NCBI GenBank assembly: GCA_023129535.1
Contig: JAGMBW010000055.1
Coordinates: forward strand, 1 to 42,762
Length of the DNA: 42,762 nucleotides
Direction: 5' to 3'
DNA from: Desulfobacterales bacterium
GTDB taxonomy: Bacteria; Desulfobacterota; Desulfobacteria; Desulfobacterales; C00003060
In this document: positions 26,907 to 34,380 of the stretch, in pieces
Numbering within the stretch: position 1 is the stretch's first letter
Layout: each line of letters opens with the position of its first letter
The notes under the pieces: generated by a model
The model's input: the letters and a program-made list of their open reading frames with translations, nothing else
What the model was told of the DNA's origin: nothing
Databases searched by the model: none
Position numbers and translations under genes: made by a program

Positions 26907-27004
26907 CTGGATTCCCGCTTTCGCGGGAATGACGAATTAACGTAAGTCCTGTCTGTCATTCCCGCGAAGCTTGTCCTCGACTCGATCGGGGAGCGGGAAT
27001 CCAG
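26907..27004. repeat. Palindromic repeat (GGATTCCCGC...GCGGGAATGAC family)
   Basis: Two units, CTGGATTCCCGCTTTCGCGG with GAATGAC (26907-26933) and GTCATTCCCGCGAAGC ... GAGCGGGAATCCAG (26954-27004), in inverted order. This type is widespread in environmental bacterial genomes. The rest of 26889-27154 shows no supported gene. Confidence 0.8.
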
Positions 27005-27154
27005 GAAATGTTCATAGCACATGATCTACCCGGACTTTTTGAGAACTTACGTATCCCAGATGAATTCTTGTTGTTATCACCTCATAGCTCCCAATGGCAT
27101 CTTGTTAGGCCGGGGAGGCCTTTGAAAGACCCCCCCGTGGATGTCCTCCGGCAC

Positions 27155-28774
27155 TTATCCTCCAACTGCGGGCCACGGCAAGAATTGCCAGTATCCGAAG
27201 AAGGCAACAAACCAGAGGACAAGCAGAGAGATGACGACAAAGGGAATACCGTAGACTACAAAGTCGAATGGGCTCAGGAGCCGTTCACCTGTCTCCGGAT
27301 GCTTGGCCATCCCGTAGGCAATGGCGTTATTCACGGTGCCCACGATCATGCCGTGGGCATAAGAAGACCCGAAGGAGCAGGCCAGTCCCACCTTCCACAG
27401 GTGCACCCCGCCTATGGCCGCCATTGGGAGAACCACCGGGCCGAGGGCCCCTACCGCAGCGCCGTCACTCATGAAGTTGGTCATGATGGTGGTGATCAGG
27501 CTTGAGGACAACACGATCCCCATCCCTTTTGAGAAATACCCCGGGAGTATTCCCACAAACTGGTTGGCCAACCACACACCGGCCCCCGTGTATTTCAGGG
27601 CAACGCCCATGGCACAGGCCCCGGCATACAGCCCGACAACATCAAAGCGCACCCTTGCCTGGATATCGTCCCAGGTCATCAAGCCCAACACTAAGATGAT
27701 AAGGACCACCAGGACGGTAGCGCCTCCCAGGCCGATTAGTGAGCTGAAACCGATCCAGAGGACAACCTGCGCCGCAAACAGCAAGGCCATGGTAAGCTCT
27801 TTTCCTCTAAGAGGCCCCATGCCCTCCACGCCCTTTCTCATCACACTCCCCAGGTCCATGTGCAGGGCGGGTCCTGTTCTGCGAGCCAGGGTCAGATATA
27901 TCCAGATGCTACAGCTTACTGCAATAAACGGCACTAATGGCAAGCCATACATCATCCACGTGCCAAAGCTCATGGGCAAACCATAGTCGTAGAAATAACC
28001 GATCATAATAGCCGAGCGACCTCCCACGGCCGGAGACCCTGAGCCGCCCACATTCGCAGCATAACAGATCCCCAAAAACAGGGTACAGGCCAGCATGTGA
28101 AGCTGTTTTTTGCTAAGGTCTCCTCTTCTTTCTCCCTCCATATAAACAAGGATAAGGATCGGACACAATAGCGCAACCAGGGCATGTTCCGATAAGAAGC
28201 CGGCAATGACCGCCAACGTGGGAAAAAAGATAAAACAAAAGCCCTTTAATCCTTTGATTTTGCCCATAAGTATATTGCCGATTCTTCTGTCAAGTCCGGT
28301 GACGCCCACGGCCGCAGCTAAGATGAGCACACCGGCGATAAAGAACACGGCGTCCTTCATGTAGGCTTTCGATATCATATTGATAGGCAAGAGGACAAAT
28401 AGATACATAATGATCCCGACCAGGATGTCTGTGGCCGCCAGGGCAATCGCCTCAGTACCCCAGAGTAAGGCGATGGTAAAAAGCATGGCCACACATAACT
28501 TCATTTTCTGGGCCACCTCCTCCGGGGTACGATCGGAATCCATAAGCTTGTTGTAGGAATCGACGTAGTTATTGGTTCCTTCCTTATACTTGGCCCCTTT
28601 GGCGTTTGTCTCCGTTGCGAGGTCCACCATGCTTTTTGGCACTGGGATTAAAGCGACCGTAGCGAAAAAGATCGCTAAACCGAGTATGATAAGCGGCCTC
28701 TGCCCGGATCCTCCTACCCACCACGGCCAGGAAAAAGTCTTGTGCGCGACTGATGCGGTAACTACATGTTCCAT
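27155..28774 (-). CDS. DASS/SLC13 family transporter 1 (SEH/SDG type)
   Basis: A 539-residue protein with about 11-13 membrane spans in two inverted halves, of the divalent anion:sodium symporter family (substrates in the family: sulfate, di- and tricarboxylates). The re-entrant hairpin motifs, normally Ser-Asn-Thr, are here FLSEHALVAL (S195-E196-H197) and NFMSDGAAVGA (S436-D437-G438). The downstream loops read GGSGSPAVGGR and VGTVNNAIAYG where the family usually has PPN. A ~40-residue polar loop follows TM1. RBS AAAGGAGGG precedes the ATG. The substrate is unknown; the motif changes make a standard dicarboxylate role doubtful. Confidence 0.88.
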   Translation of the reverse strand: MEHVVTASVAHKTFSWPWWVGGSGQRPLIILGLAIFFATVALIPVPKSMVDLATETNAKGAKYKEGTNNYVDSYNKLMDSDRTPEEVAQKMKLCVAMLFTIALLWGTEAIALAATDILVGIIMYLFVLLPINMISKAYMKDAVFFIAGVLILAAAVGVTGLDRRIGNILMGKIKGLKGFCFIFFPTLAVIAGFLSEHALVALLCPILILVYMEGERRGDLSKKQLHMLACTLFLGICYAANVGGSGSPAVGGRSAIMIGYFYDYGLPMSFGTWMMYGLPLVPFIAVSCSIWIYLTLARRTGPALHMDLGSVMRKGVEGMGPLRGKELTMALLFAAQVVLWIGFSSLIGLGGATVLVVLIILVLGLMTWDDIQARVRFDVVGLYAGACAMGVALKYTGAGVWLANQFVGILPGYFSKGMGIVLSSSLITTIMTNFMSDGAAVGALGPVVLPMAAIGGVHLWKVGLACSFGSSYAHGMIVGTVNNAIAYGMAKHPETGERLLSPFDFVVYGIPFVVISLLVLWFVAFFGYWQFLPWPAVGG

Positions 28775-28840
28775 TTTATGGTTCCCTCCTTTCTATTTTT
28801 AGGACCCTTTTCTATTCTCACCTGAGACTCTGTCTCTGAT

Positions 28841-28994
28841 CCCCCTCACCCCAAATCCCCCCAGCCCCCCTTTACTAAAGGGGGGAATTTTTAAAAGCCC
28901 CTTTACTAAAGGGGGGAGTTTTTGAAAGCCCCCCTTTTGCAAAGGGGGGTGAAAGTCCCCCTTTTGCAAAGGGGGATTTAGGGGGATTTTTTGT
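28841..28994. repeat. G/C-run palindromic repeats (AAATCCCCC...GGGGGATTT family)
   Basis: About five alternating half-units of CCCCTTTACTAAAGGGG or CCCCCTTTTGCAAAGGGG, each a small hairpin, ending GGGGGATTTAGGGGGATTTT. Related units are at 30823-30907 and 41299-41426. They lie between DASS1 and the small membrane protein and may act as hairpins in mRNA. Confidence 0.85.
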
Positions 28995-29042
28995 ATTGAG
29001 CCTAACCCTCTCCACCCGGGGGAGAGGGCAGGGGTGCAGGTA

Positions 29043-29513
29043 CTAATTGACAAACAGCTCTCTTTTCCCATGAACATAGTACCCGAACAGACACATGAGA
29101 GTAATGGGTACCAACAGGCCAAATGAGCCTGACGATACGATCATGATCAGATTATTCATAATTCCAAGGGCCAAAAAGACCATGTATACGATCCATGCAG
29201 ATCTCTTTAACCTCAAAAATCCATGAAATATATAGATACTTATTCCGGCATGGACAAAATGGATCAAAGCTGCTGGCTTTCCCAAAAGGGCCACTCCCAG
29301 GATCCCCGCCGGAGTTCCGGAAAGACCTGCGCAGATACAAAAGATGCCGCCAGCCAAGATGAGAACGCCCAACAACGTAATCCCCATTGGCCTTTTTTGC
29401 GCGTGTTTTCTTCCACGGTACACGGTATTCCCCTGGACATCGTCCATTTGTTGAAGCTCCCCCCGGATCTGCATGGCTCCCACGATCTTCACCACATCAC
29501 CCCCTTCCCCCAC
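29043..29513 (-). CDS. Small four-helix membrane protein, unknown
   Basis: A 156-residue protein with a ~42-residue soluble N-terminus and four hydrophobic segments (near residues 43-63, 68-90, 105-120 and 125-145). No family is recognised with confidence. It begins where the receiver gene ends (29513), so the two appear coupled; a later Met could be the true start since the first ~40 residues look non-conserved. It lies between a response regulator and DASS1. Confidence 0.55.
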   Translation of the reverse strand: MGEGGDVVKIVGAMQIRGELQQMDDVQGNTVYRGRKHAQKRPMGITLLGVLILAGGIFCICAGLSGTPAGILGVALLGKPAALIHFVHAGISIYIFHGFLRLKRSAWIVYMVFLALGIMNNLIMIVSSGSFGLLVPITLMCLFGYYVHGKRELFVN

Positions 29514-29959
29514 TATAGCGAGGTTAGCTCCGCTTCGCTCCGCAATTGGTCGAGTGGTCGACCACTCGACTCCGCCTCAGGCGGACGAAGGGTAGCGGAG
29601 CCCCTGAATTCTTTCTTAATAAGGTCCTTCAGGTATTTCATGTTCAATGGTTTGGGCAGATAATCTGTGCAGCCCAGGCTCCTTGCCGCCTGCTCTTTTT
29701 CCCGCGACGGGAAGGCTGACATCATGATTACAGACATTGCCCTGTCCATTTCCTTGAGCCTGGCCAGTACCTCGATTCCGTCCATCTCCGGCATGCCAAT
29801 ATCGACGATAGCCAATTGAAAGGAGTTCTCTGCAGCAAGTTTGAGCGCAGCCCTCCCTGAGTCTGCACACTCAACCTGGTAACCCTCTTTTCCAAGGATG
29901 CGCTTTAAGAGTCTTCGCATATTCTCCTCATCATCAACGACTAAAATTTTAGGCGCCAT
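29513..29959 (-). CDS. Receiver-only response regulator with a repeat-derived tail
   Basis: A 148-residue receiver protein: D9/D10, phospho-acceptor Asp53 (AIVDIGMPEMDG), MMSAFPS and Lys in LPKPLNMKYL. It is a close paralogue of the regulator at 33546-33932, which also precedes a DASS gene. The final ~24 residues (after KEFRGSA) are encoded by an octamer repeat element (GGTCGAGTGGTCGACCACTC, 29547-29566) that also occurs near 35980, so the tail looks like accidental extension. No Shine-Dalgarno sequence is obvious before ATG 29959. Confidence 0.9.
   Translation of the reverse strand: MAPKILVVDDEENMRRLLKRILGKEGYQVECADSGRAALKLAAENSFQLAIVDIGMPEMDGIEVLARLKEMDRAMSVIMMSAFPSREKEQAARSLGCTDYLPKPLNMKYLKDLIKKEFRGSATLRPPEAESSGRPLDQLRSEAELTSL
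29521..29610. repeat. Octamer-family repeat inside the 3' end of the receiver gene
   Basis: CGAGTGGTCGACCACTCG is an 18-bp perfect palindrome of the CGACCACT unit. Its flank TTAGCTCCGCTTCGCTCCGC is homologous to the reverse complement of 35975-35995. A second small palindrome is CCGCCTCAGGCGG. Confidence 0.75.
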
Positions 29960-30372
29960 AATTTAACGTTTGGGAATTTCTACCACCTATTCCGATTGCG
30001 GCCTCTGGCCCGTAAGGCCTACGCCCCGGAGGGAGCAAAGCGGAGCTAAGTTTCCTTTTCGGTCATTTCCGATAAAACGCAATGGTTGTGCCAAGAGGGG
30101 ATGATGACTGGGAATAGGGTCAACTGACTGAAAGGAAAGAAGATTATTGAAAGGTAAGGCGACGTCTGGCTTTGGGCTAACAAGGATGCTTGACAGTATT
30201 TTTTACAGATTGTAAAATATTTTTACGATGTCAAGTTCTCTTGTACAGACCTACGGCTTTGACTGGTTAGTTCTGATGATCTCGCAAAAAGTCTTCTCAC
30301 CGGTCATTGCGAGGAACGAAGCGACAAAGCAATCTCCTGATTTCAGTCACTTACGTTTCATGAGCCTGCCCT

Positions 30373-30435
30373 GCCCGCCCTGGCGCTTTAGCTTATTGTA
30401 GGCTATCAAGATAGTAATCCAGGTCTGGGCCAGGG
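30373..30435. repeat. 63-bp hairpin cassette, copy 1
   Basis: It begins GCCCGCCCTGGCGC (30373-30386) and ends CCAGGTCTGGGCCAGGG (30419-30435); CCCTGGC and GCCAGGG can pair. The 32-bp core is unrelated by eye to that of copy 2. The 17-bp end alone recurs at 30512-30528. Confidence 0.75.
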
Positions 30436-30629
30436 GCGCGACGTGGTTTGAATTCGCTCTTGCTTCTGCTGTTTCCGGGTGCCTTCATCATGATCAGCGC
30501 ACGAAGACCGGCCAGGTCTGGGCCAGGGATTGCTTCGCTACGCTTGCAATGACTGCATTGGAGACTTTTTACGAGTTTGTCACTTCTTGATTATACATAC
30601 CTAAATTGAGCGATTTTTGTAGCCGCAAC

Positions 30630-30693
30630 CCTGGCCCAGACCTGGTTTGCACAGACTATGGCTTAATTTACACGTGTCGCGCCAGGGCGGGCC
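30630..30693. mobile_element. 64-bp hairpin cassette inserted in the REP/MITE (copy 2)
   Basis: On the minus strand it begins GCCCGCCCTGGCGC (30680-30693) and ends CCAGGTCTGGGCCAGGG (30630-30646), exactly the ends of copy 1, with a different 33-bp core. It interrupts GTAGCCGCAAC|CTTTAGGTTGCG of the host element. Confidence 0.75.
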
Positions 30694-30770
30694 TTTAGGT
30701 TGCGTATTTCAAGAGAATTCGCCGTTCACCCAAGAGGTATTGATAAACGCAGGCTAAAGCCTGCGGCTAC

Positions 30771-30950
30771 GGGCGTATCCAGCACTTGGGGGTGACCACT
30801 CATCTTGCGTGCCGATTTGGAAAATCCCCCTAAATCCCCCTTTAGAAAAGGGGGACTTTGAGCTGTTTTCCTTAATTCCCCCTTTTGCAAAGGGGGGCAG
30901 GGGGGATTCATGGGAATTTATGGGACTTCCCCCAAGTAGTGGATGCGCCT
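30771..30950. mobile_element. 180-bp MITE-like insertion with 9-bp target duplication
   Basis: Imperfect inverted ends GGGCGTATCCAGCACTTGGG at 30771 and, inverted, CCCAAGTAGTGGATGCGCCT ending at 30950. TGCGGCTAC directly repeats on both sides (30762-30770 and 30951-30959) and is single in the intact host copy at 21121. Inside are G/C-run hairpin repeats of the AAATCCCCC family (30823-30907). Confidence 0.75.
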
Positions 30951-31052
30951 TGCGGCTACAGCATCTTTGGCAAAGAATCGCTCAATTTAGGAGATAATGG
31001 GGGGAGAGGTGAAAGAAAAGGTGACTCGGCCAGGTGGGGGTGAAACCGATTG

Positions 31053-31134
31053 AAAAAAACTTGAAACTCGAAAACCGAGCCTCATTGATTCGCATTCGGT
31101 CAAGTTTCAAGTTTCAAGTTTCAAGTTTCAAAAC
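31053..31134. repeat. Inverted 7-bp-unit array (AAACTTG / CAAGTTT)
   Basis: Left units AAACTTG, AAACTCG, AAAACCG (31057-31077); right side four exact CAAGTTT units (31101-31128) followed by CAAAACA. The right unit is the exact reverse complement of the first left unit. It lies directly downstream of the UspA gene and could act as a terminator-like hairpin. Confidence 0.88.
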
Positions 31135-31145
31135 ACAGAATTCTC

Positions 31146-31574
31146 CTATACGACAATTACAGGAATGGAGGCTTTGTTTACAACCTTGCGTGAAACACTT
31201 CCCAGCATAACAGTCTCACCTTTCTTAGATCGTGAACCGATGACCATAAAATCGTAACCTTTTTTTGCCTCGGCCAATATTTCATCGGCTGCATGGCCTT
31301 GAACAGTAATCGCCCTGGCCTTCACCCCGAGTTCCGAAAGGACCTTCTTGCCCCTCTCGGCGTACTCCAAAAAAACGCCGGCGCCTTTGTCAAAGACCTC
31401 TTGAAGGTCGACGTCAATAGCACTGGTATGCTGGAGAATGGCATGCAGATAGTCCGGCTTCGGCTGCACGCTCAAGACTGTCGCCTCCGCCTCCATAACC
31501 TTTGCAATCTTGCCGCCAACCCTGATAGCATTCTCTGATAGCTCCCTTCCCTCTGTACAAAAAAGAAATCTCAT
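31146..31574 (-). CDS. Universal stress protein (UspA family)
   Basis: A 142-residue single-domain UspA protein. The ATP-binding region is GSRSKKGETVMLGSVSRKVV near residues 117-136, a version of G-2x-G-9x-G(S/T) in which the second Gly is Ser, so nucleotide binding may be altered. The N-terminal strand MRFLFCTEG and QGHAADEILAEAKKGYDFMVIG are typical. The family assists survival under starvation and stress and is often encoded next to transporters. The gene is 150 bp downstream of DASS2. RBS GGGAG is present. Confidence 0.88.
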   Translation of the reverse strand: MRFLFCTEGRELSENAIRVGGKIAKVMEAEATVLSVQPKPDYLHAILQHTSAIDVDLQEVFDKGAGVFLEYAERGKKVLSELGVKARAITVQGHAADEILAEAKKGYDFMVIGSRSKKGETVMLGSVSRKVVNKASIPVIVV

Positions 31575-31643
31575 GTTCTTTTCTCCCTTGAATGTTTCAC
31601 ATTAAGTTCTAAAAGACTTCAACCTGTGCGGTTAACAAACTAC

Positions 31644-31701
31644 TTCGTGGGCGCAGAGCGCCCATCGGGTGCGTTCCCACGCAGAGCGTGGGAACGAGAA
31701 T
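31644..31701. repeat. Palindromic repeat (GCGTTCCCACGCAGAGCGTG family)
   Basis: GCGCAGAGCGCCCATCGG and GCGTTCCCACGCAGAGCGTG with GGAACGAGAA, related to 21292-21455. It fills part of the gap between UspA and DASS2 and forms a strong hairpin. Confidence 0.7.
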
Positions 31702-31724
31702 AGGGGGTTAAGGTGATGGCTATG

Positions 31725-33413
31725 TTAATAGATTGCTGGCCAGCTCAGGAACTGCCAGTAGCCGAATATACCCCAGAACCAGAGCACTATCCAGGCCATA
31801 ACAGTAACACCGAGGCCGTATTTCATAAAATCAGTGACTTCCATCAGGCGCTCGCCAGTCTCCGGATCCACGCACATACCAAAGGCAATAGCATTATTCG
31901 GCGTGCCTACGACCAGGAAATTTGCAAAGGACGAAGAAAAGGCACACGCCAACCCGACCTTCCAGGGATGGACGCCCGCCAGATCAGCCATGGGAAGCAC
32001 AATGGGACCGAGGGCGGCCACTGTTGCGCCATCGCTCATGAAATTGGTCATTGTACCGGTAAGTAGACTTATACCTAAAGCAAGGCTGTCTCCTTTGGAC
32101 AGAAAATCAGGCAATTTCTCCACAAAGGTATTGGCCAGCCAGAGCGCTCCGCCCGTGAACTTAAGGCCAACTCCCATGGCACAGGCAGCCGCATAGAGCC
32201 CGACCACGTCAAAGGCCACGCCTGACTGCACGTCCTCCCACTTGACGATGCGGCACAGGAACATCGCCACAACCGCATATAGCGTAGGCCCTCCGAGGCC
32301 GGCATGTTCACCCAGCGTGATCCAGGCAGCTACCAGGCAGACAAGGATCACGAGCATCATTGCTTCTCTGCCTCTGATCTTTCCCAGCTTGGCCGCTTCG
32401 GCCTTGACCACCTCACTTGGATTCACGTGCTTCACCTTGAATTTCGGCCTGAGGAACAAAAGCATGTAAGCGCCTATGCAGCAGGCCATCACAGGCACAA
32501 AGGGCATACCATATTTCATCCATTGTAGAAAGGGGATAGAAGCGCCATGCTCCATGAGATAGCCTACCATAATGGCATTCCGGCCCCCTGCGGCAGGCGA
32601 CCCCGGCCCCCCGTGGTTCGCAGCAAAGCACATACCAAGTACCAGAAAGAGGGCAAGGGCCCTGTCCTTCTCTACGCCGTACATCTTGCAGGTCGTTTTG
32701 TAGACGCCCATGAGCACGGGAACAAGCAGGGCTACCAGGGCGTGCTCGGAGAGAAAGGCTGCCGACATGGCGAGCATGGGAAAAAAGAGGAAGGCAAATC
32801 CCTTGGCGCTCTTTATGCGGGAAAGTAACAGAAGTCCGATCCGCTTATCAAGGCCCGTCTTTCCCACCCCAACAGCCACGGCCAGGATGCCGAAGATGAA
32901 AAAAACAGCGTCTTTCATATACGCCTTGGATATCTCATTGATGGGAAGTATGCAGAAGATATACAATAATACCCCAACCATGAGGTCAGTGGCTCCTAAG
33001 GGAAGCGCCTCGGACCCCCACAACGTGGCAGCAGTAAGAAGGATCAGCACCATGACCTTGGCAAGAAACGCCACTTGCTGAGCGGTCAGAAGAGGTTTTG
33101 GCTCATGTGCGGCGTGCTCTTTGGCAACTTCCGCATGTACGATCCCTTTTTTCTCATTTTGATACGCCTTGAAGGCCTTGGGCCGGAGCTTCTGGTTCAC
33201 GGTATCAACAATGCTCGTGCAATCCCTGCCCAGTGCGTAGCCCGGTGGCCTCTCCTTGCTGACCAGATCGAGTAGACCTTGTGGTTCAGGCAGGATTGTG
33301 AACAAGGTGAAAAGGGTTGCCACAATCAGGAGAATAATGGGCTTGTAGCCAGGTTGCCCCTTCCATGCTACAGGTATTTCCCCCGCGTAACCTGGTGTAA
33401 TGTGAACGGCCAT
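31725..33413 (-). CDS. DASS/SLC13 family transporter 2 (SEH/SDG type)
   Basis: A 562-residue paralogue of DASS1. The hairpin motifs are FLSEHALVALLVP (S222-E223-H224) and NFMSDGATVAA (S460-D461-G462), the same substitutions as in DASS1. Loops NHGGPGSPAAGGRNAI and VVGTPNNAIAFG follow, and the C-terminus ends GYWQFLSWPA like DASS1. The polar loop after TM1 is longer (~70 residues, two Cys-free charged helices). ATG 33413 has AAAGGAGG upstream. The receiver-only regulator at 33546-33932 precedes it, across a 9-bp repeat array. Substrate unknown. Confidence 0.88.
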   Translation of the reverse strand: MAVHITPGYAGEIPVAWKGQPGYKPIILLIVATLFTLFTILPEPQGLLDLVSKERPPGYALGRDCTSIVDTVNQKLRPKAFKAYQNEKKGIVHAEVAKEHAAHEPKPLLTAQQVAFLAKVMVLILLTAATLWGSEALPLGATDLMVGVLLYIFCILPINEISKAYMKDAVFFIFGILAVAVGVGKTGLDKRIGLLLLSRIKSAKGFAFLFFPMLAMSAAFLSEHALVALLVPVLMGVYKTTCKMYGVEKDRALALFLVLGMCFAANHGGPGSPAAGGRNAIMVGYLMEHGASIPFLQWMKYGMPFVPVMACCIGAYMLLFLRPKFKVKHVNPSEVVKAEAAKLGKIRGREAMMLVILVCLVAAWITLGEHAGLGGPTLYAVVAMFLCRIVKWEDVQSGVAFDVVGLYAAACAMGVGLKFTGGALWLANTFVEKLPDFLSKGDSLALGISLLTGTMTNFMSDGATVAALGPIVLPMADLAGVHPWKVGLACAFSSSFANFLVVGTPNNAIAFGMCVDPETGERLMEVTDFMKYGLGVTVMAWIVLWFWGIFGYWQFLSWPAIY

Positions 33414-33437
33414 GACATGCCTCCTTTAGTACTACAG

Positions 33438-33536
33438 TTTGTTGTGTTTGTTGTGTTTGTTATGTTTGTCGGGTTTGTCGCTTTTGTTGGATTTTAACTC
33501 AATAAACTCAATAAACACAACGAACCCGATAAACAC
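33438..33536. repeat. Inverted 9-bp-unit array (TTTGTTGTG / AATAAACAC)
   Basis: Eleven 9-bp units in one register: TTTGTTGTG, TTTGTTGTG, TTTGTTATG, TTTGTCGGG, TTTGTCGCT, TTTGTTGGA, then TTTTAACTC, AATAAACTC, AATAAACAC, AACGAACCC, GATAAACAC. Left and right halves are near reverse complements. The units belong to the same family as the arrays before uvrA. Confidence 0.85.
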
Positions 33537-33545
33537 ACTCCTCGA

Positions 33546-33932
33546 TCACTCCGTTACTCCAGTTGGGGCAGAGCCCGTGAGTTCTTTCCTAACAAGGGTC
33601 TTAAGACGCTTCATGTCGAGTGGTTTGGGCAGGTAATCCGCGCAGCCCAGGCTTTTTGCCGCCTGCTCTTTTTCCCACGAGGGAAAGGCTGATATCATGA
33701 TCACGGGCATTTCCCTGTCCATTCCTTTGAGCTTTGCCAGCACCTCGATGCCATCCATATCCGGCATAGAGACATCGACTATGGCGAGTTCAAAGGGCCT
33801 CTCTGTGGCAAGTTTCAGCGCTCCCTGCCCCGAATCGACACACTCAATATGGTAGCCCTCTTTGCCAAGGACACGCCTAAAAAGCGCCAGCATATTCTCC
33901 TCGTCATCAACTACAAGAATCTTGTGCGTCAT
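33546..33932 (-). CDS. Receiver-only response regulator
   Basis: A 128-residue CheY-like receiver: D9/D10, Asp53 (AIVDVSMPDMDG), MISAFPS and Lys in LPKPLDMKRL. It is a paralogue of the regulator at 29513-29959. The ATG at 33930-33932 follows GGAAGG; the longer open frame upstream would add 86 residues of repeat-like sequence and is rejected. It lies upstream of DASS2 in the same direction. Confidence 0.92.
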   Translation of the reverse strand: MTHKILVVDDEENMLALFRRVLGKEGYHIECVDSGQGALKLATERPFELAIVDVSMPDMDGIEVLAKLKGMDREMPVIMISAFPSWEKEQAAKSLGCADYLPKPLDMKRLKTLVRKELTGSAPTGVTE

Positions 33933-34073
33933 GATCCTTCCCCAGTTTAAAAATGGACAGCACAAAGCGTACCAAGGGAAGGCAAAAAGTGGGTGTTGAG
34001 GTATAACCTGTTGAAATGAAATATATTTATAAATGATGTGACCGGGCAGGCTGCTATTGGGCGGACTGATTTG

Positions 34074-34110
34074 TGTCCAAAAACATAGACACTGTCCAAT
34101 TAGTTGGACA
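34074..34110. promoter_or_regulatory. Operator-like repeat TGTCCAA
   Basis: Three copies of a 7-bp half-site: TGTCCAA at 34074 and 34093 and its complement TTGGACA at 34104, the last two forming the palindrome TGTCCAATTAGTTGGACA. It lies ~140 bp upstream of the receiver gene. It could be a regulator site or an insertion-sequence remnant. Confidence 0.35.
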
Positions 34111-34156
34111 CTTTGTATACGTTTTAGGATGCCGCTTCGCTCAATCCCCAATCCCA

Positions 34157-34373
34157 TCCACAGATTTCGCAGATTAATAACTATACGCAACCCTCACTAT
34201 ATCATCTTTAATCTGTGGTAACCGTTCACGGATCTTTCTTCTTGTCATTGCGAGGAGCGAAGCGACGAAGCAATCTCCGAGCCGTGAACCATGAGATTGC
34301 TTCGCTCCGCTCGCAATGACAGAGGGCATGTCGGCCCTGTGAACGGTTACAATCTGCGTAATCTGCGGACCCT
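34157..34373. repeat. Nested inverted repeats between receiver and NtrC genes
   Basis: The outer pair is CAGATTTCGCAGATTA against TAATCTGCGGA-like ends, the middle pair GTAACCGTTCAC (34218) with GTGAACGGTTAC (34339), and the inner pair two GTCATTGCGAG units (34243-34320). It fills the gap downstream of the NtrC gene; no gene is supported. Confidence 0.7.
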
Positions 34374-34380
34374 CAATTTC

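Larger units (their letters stand above)
30601..30991. repeat. REP/MITE-like element, interrupted copy
   Basis: It has the same terminal repeats as 21121-21260 (CCTAAATTGAGCGATT at 30601-30616, inverted at 30976-30991) and the same inner palindromes, but it is 391 bp long instead of 140. One insertion (about 30631-30693) splits the left palindrome; a second (30771-30950) follows the right palindrome. Confidence 0.85.
29960..31145. other. Long gene-free stretch packed with nested repeats
   Basis: About 1.2 kb without a supported gene. From left to right it holds a GTCATTGCGAG unit (30302-30340), two hairpin cassettes with GCCCGCCCTGGCGC/CCAGGTCTGGGCCAGGG ends, an interrupted REP/MITE (30601-30991) with two insertions, and an inverted heptamer array (31057-31134). 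Each is listed separately. Positions 29960-30300 show no gene and no clear repeat except GGAGCAAAGCGGAGCTAAG near 30033, shared with the octamer family. Confidence 0.7.

Noticed and set aside
27008-27505. Plus-strand 165-residue open frame
   Set aside because: It is a shadow of the DASS1 C-terminus and adjacent repeat on the other strand.
33933-34190. 86-residue N-terminal extension of the receiver protein at 33546
   Set aside because: The receiver fold starts at MTHKILVVDDEE, and GGAAGG precedes that ATG; the extension covers operator-like and intergenic sequence.
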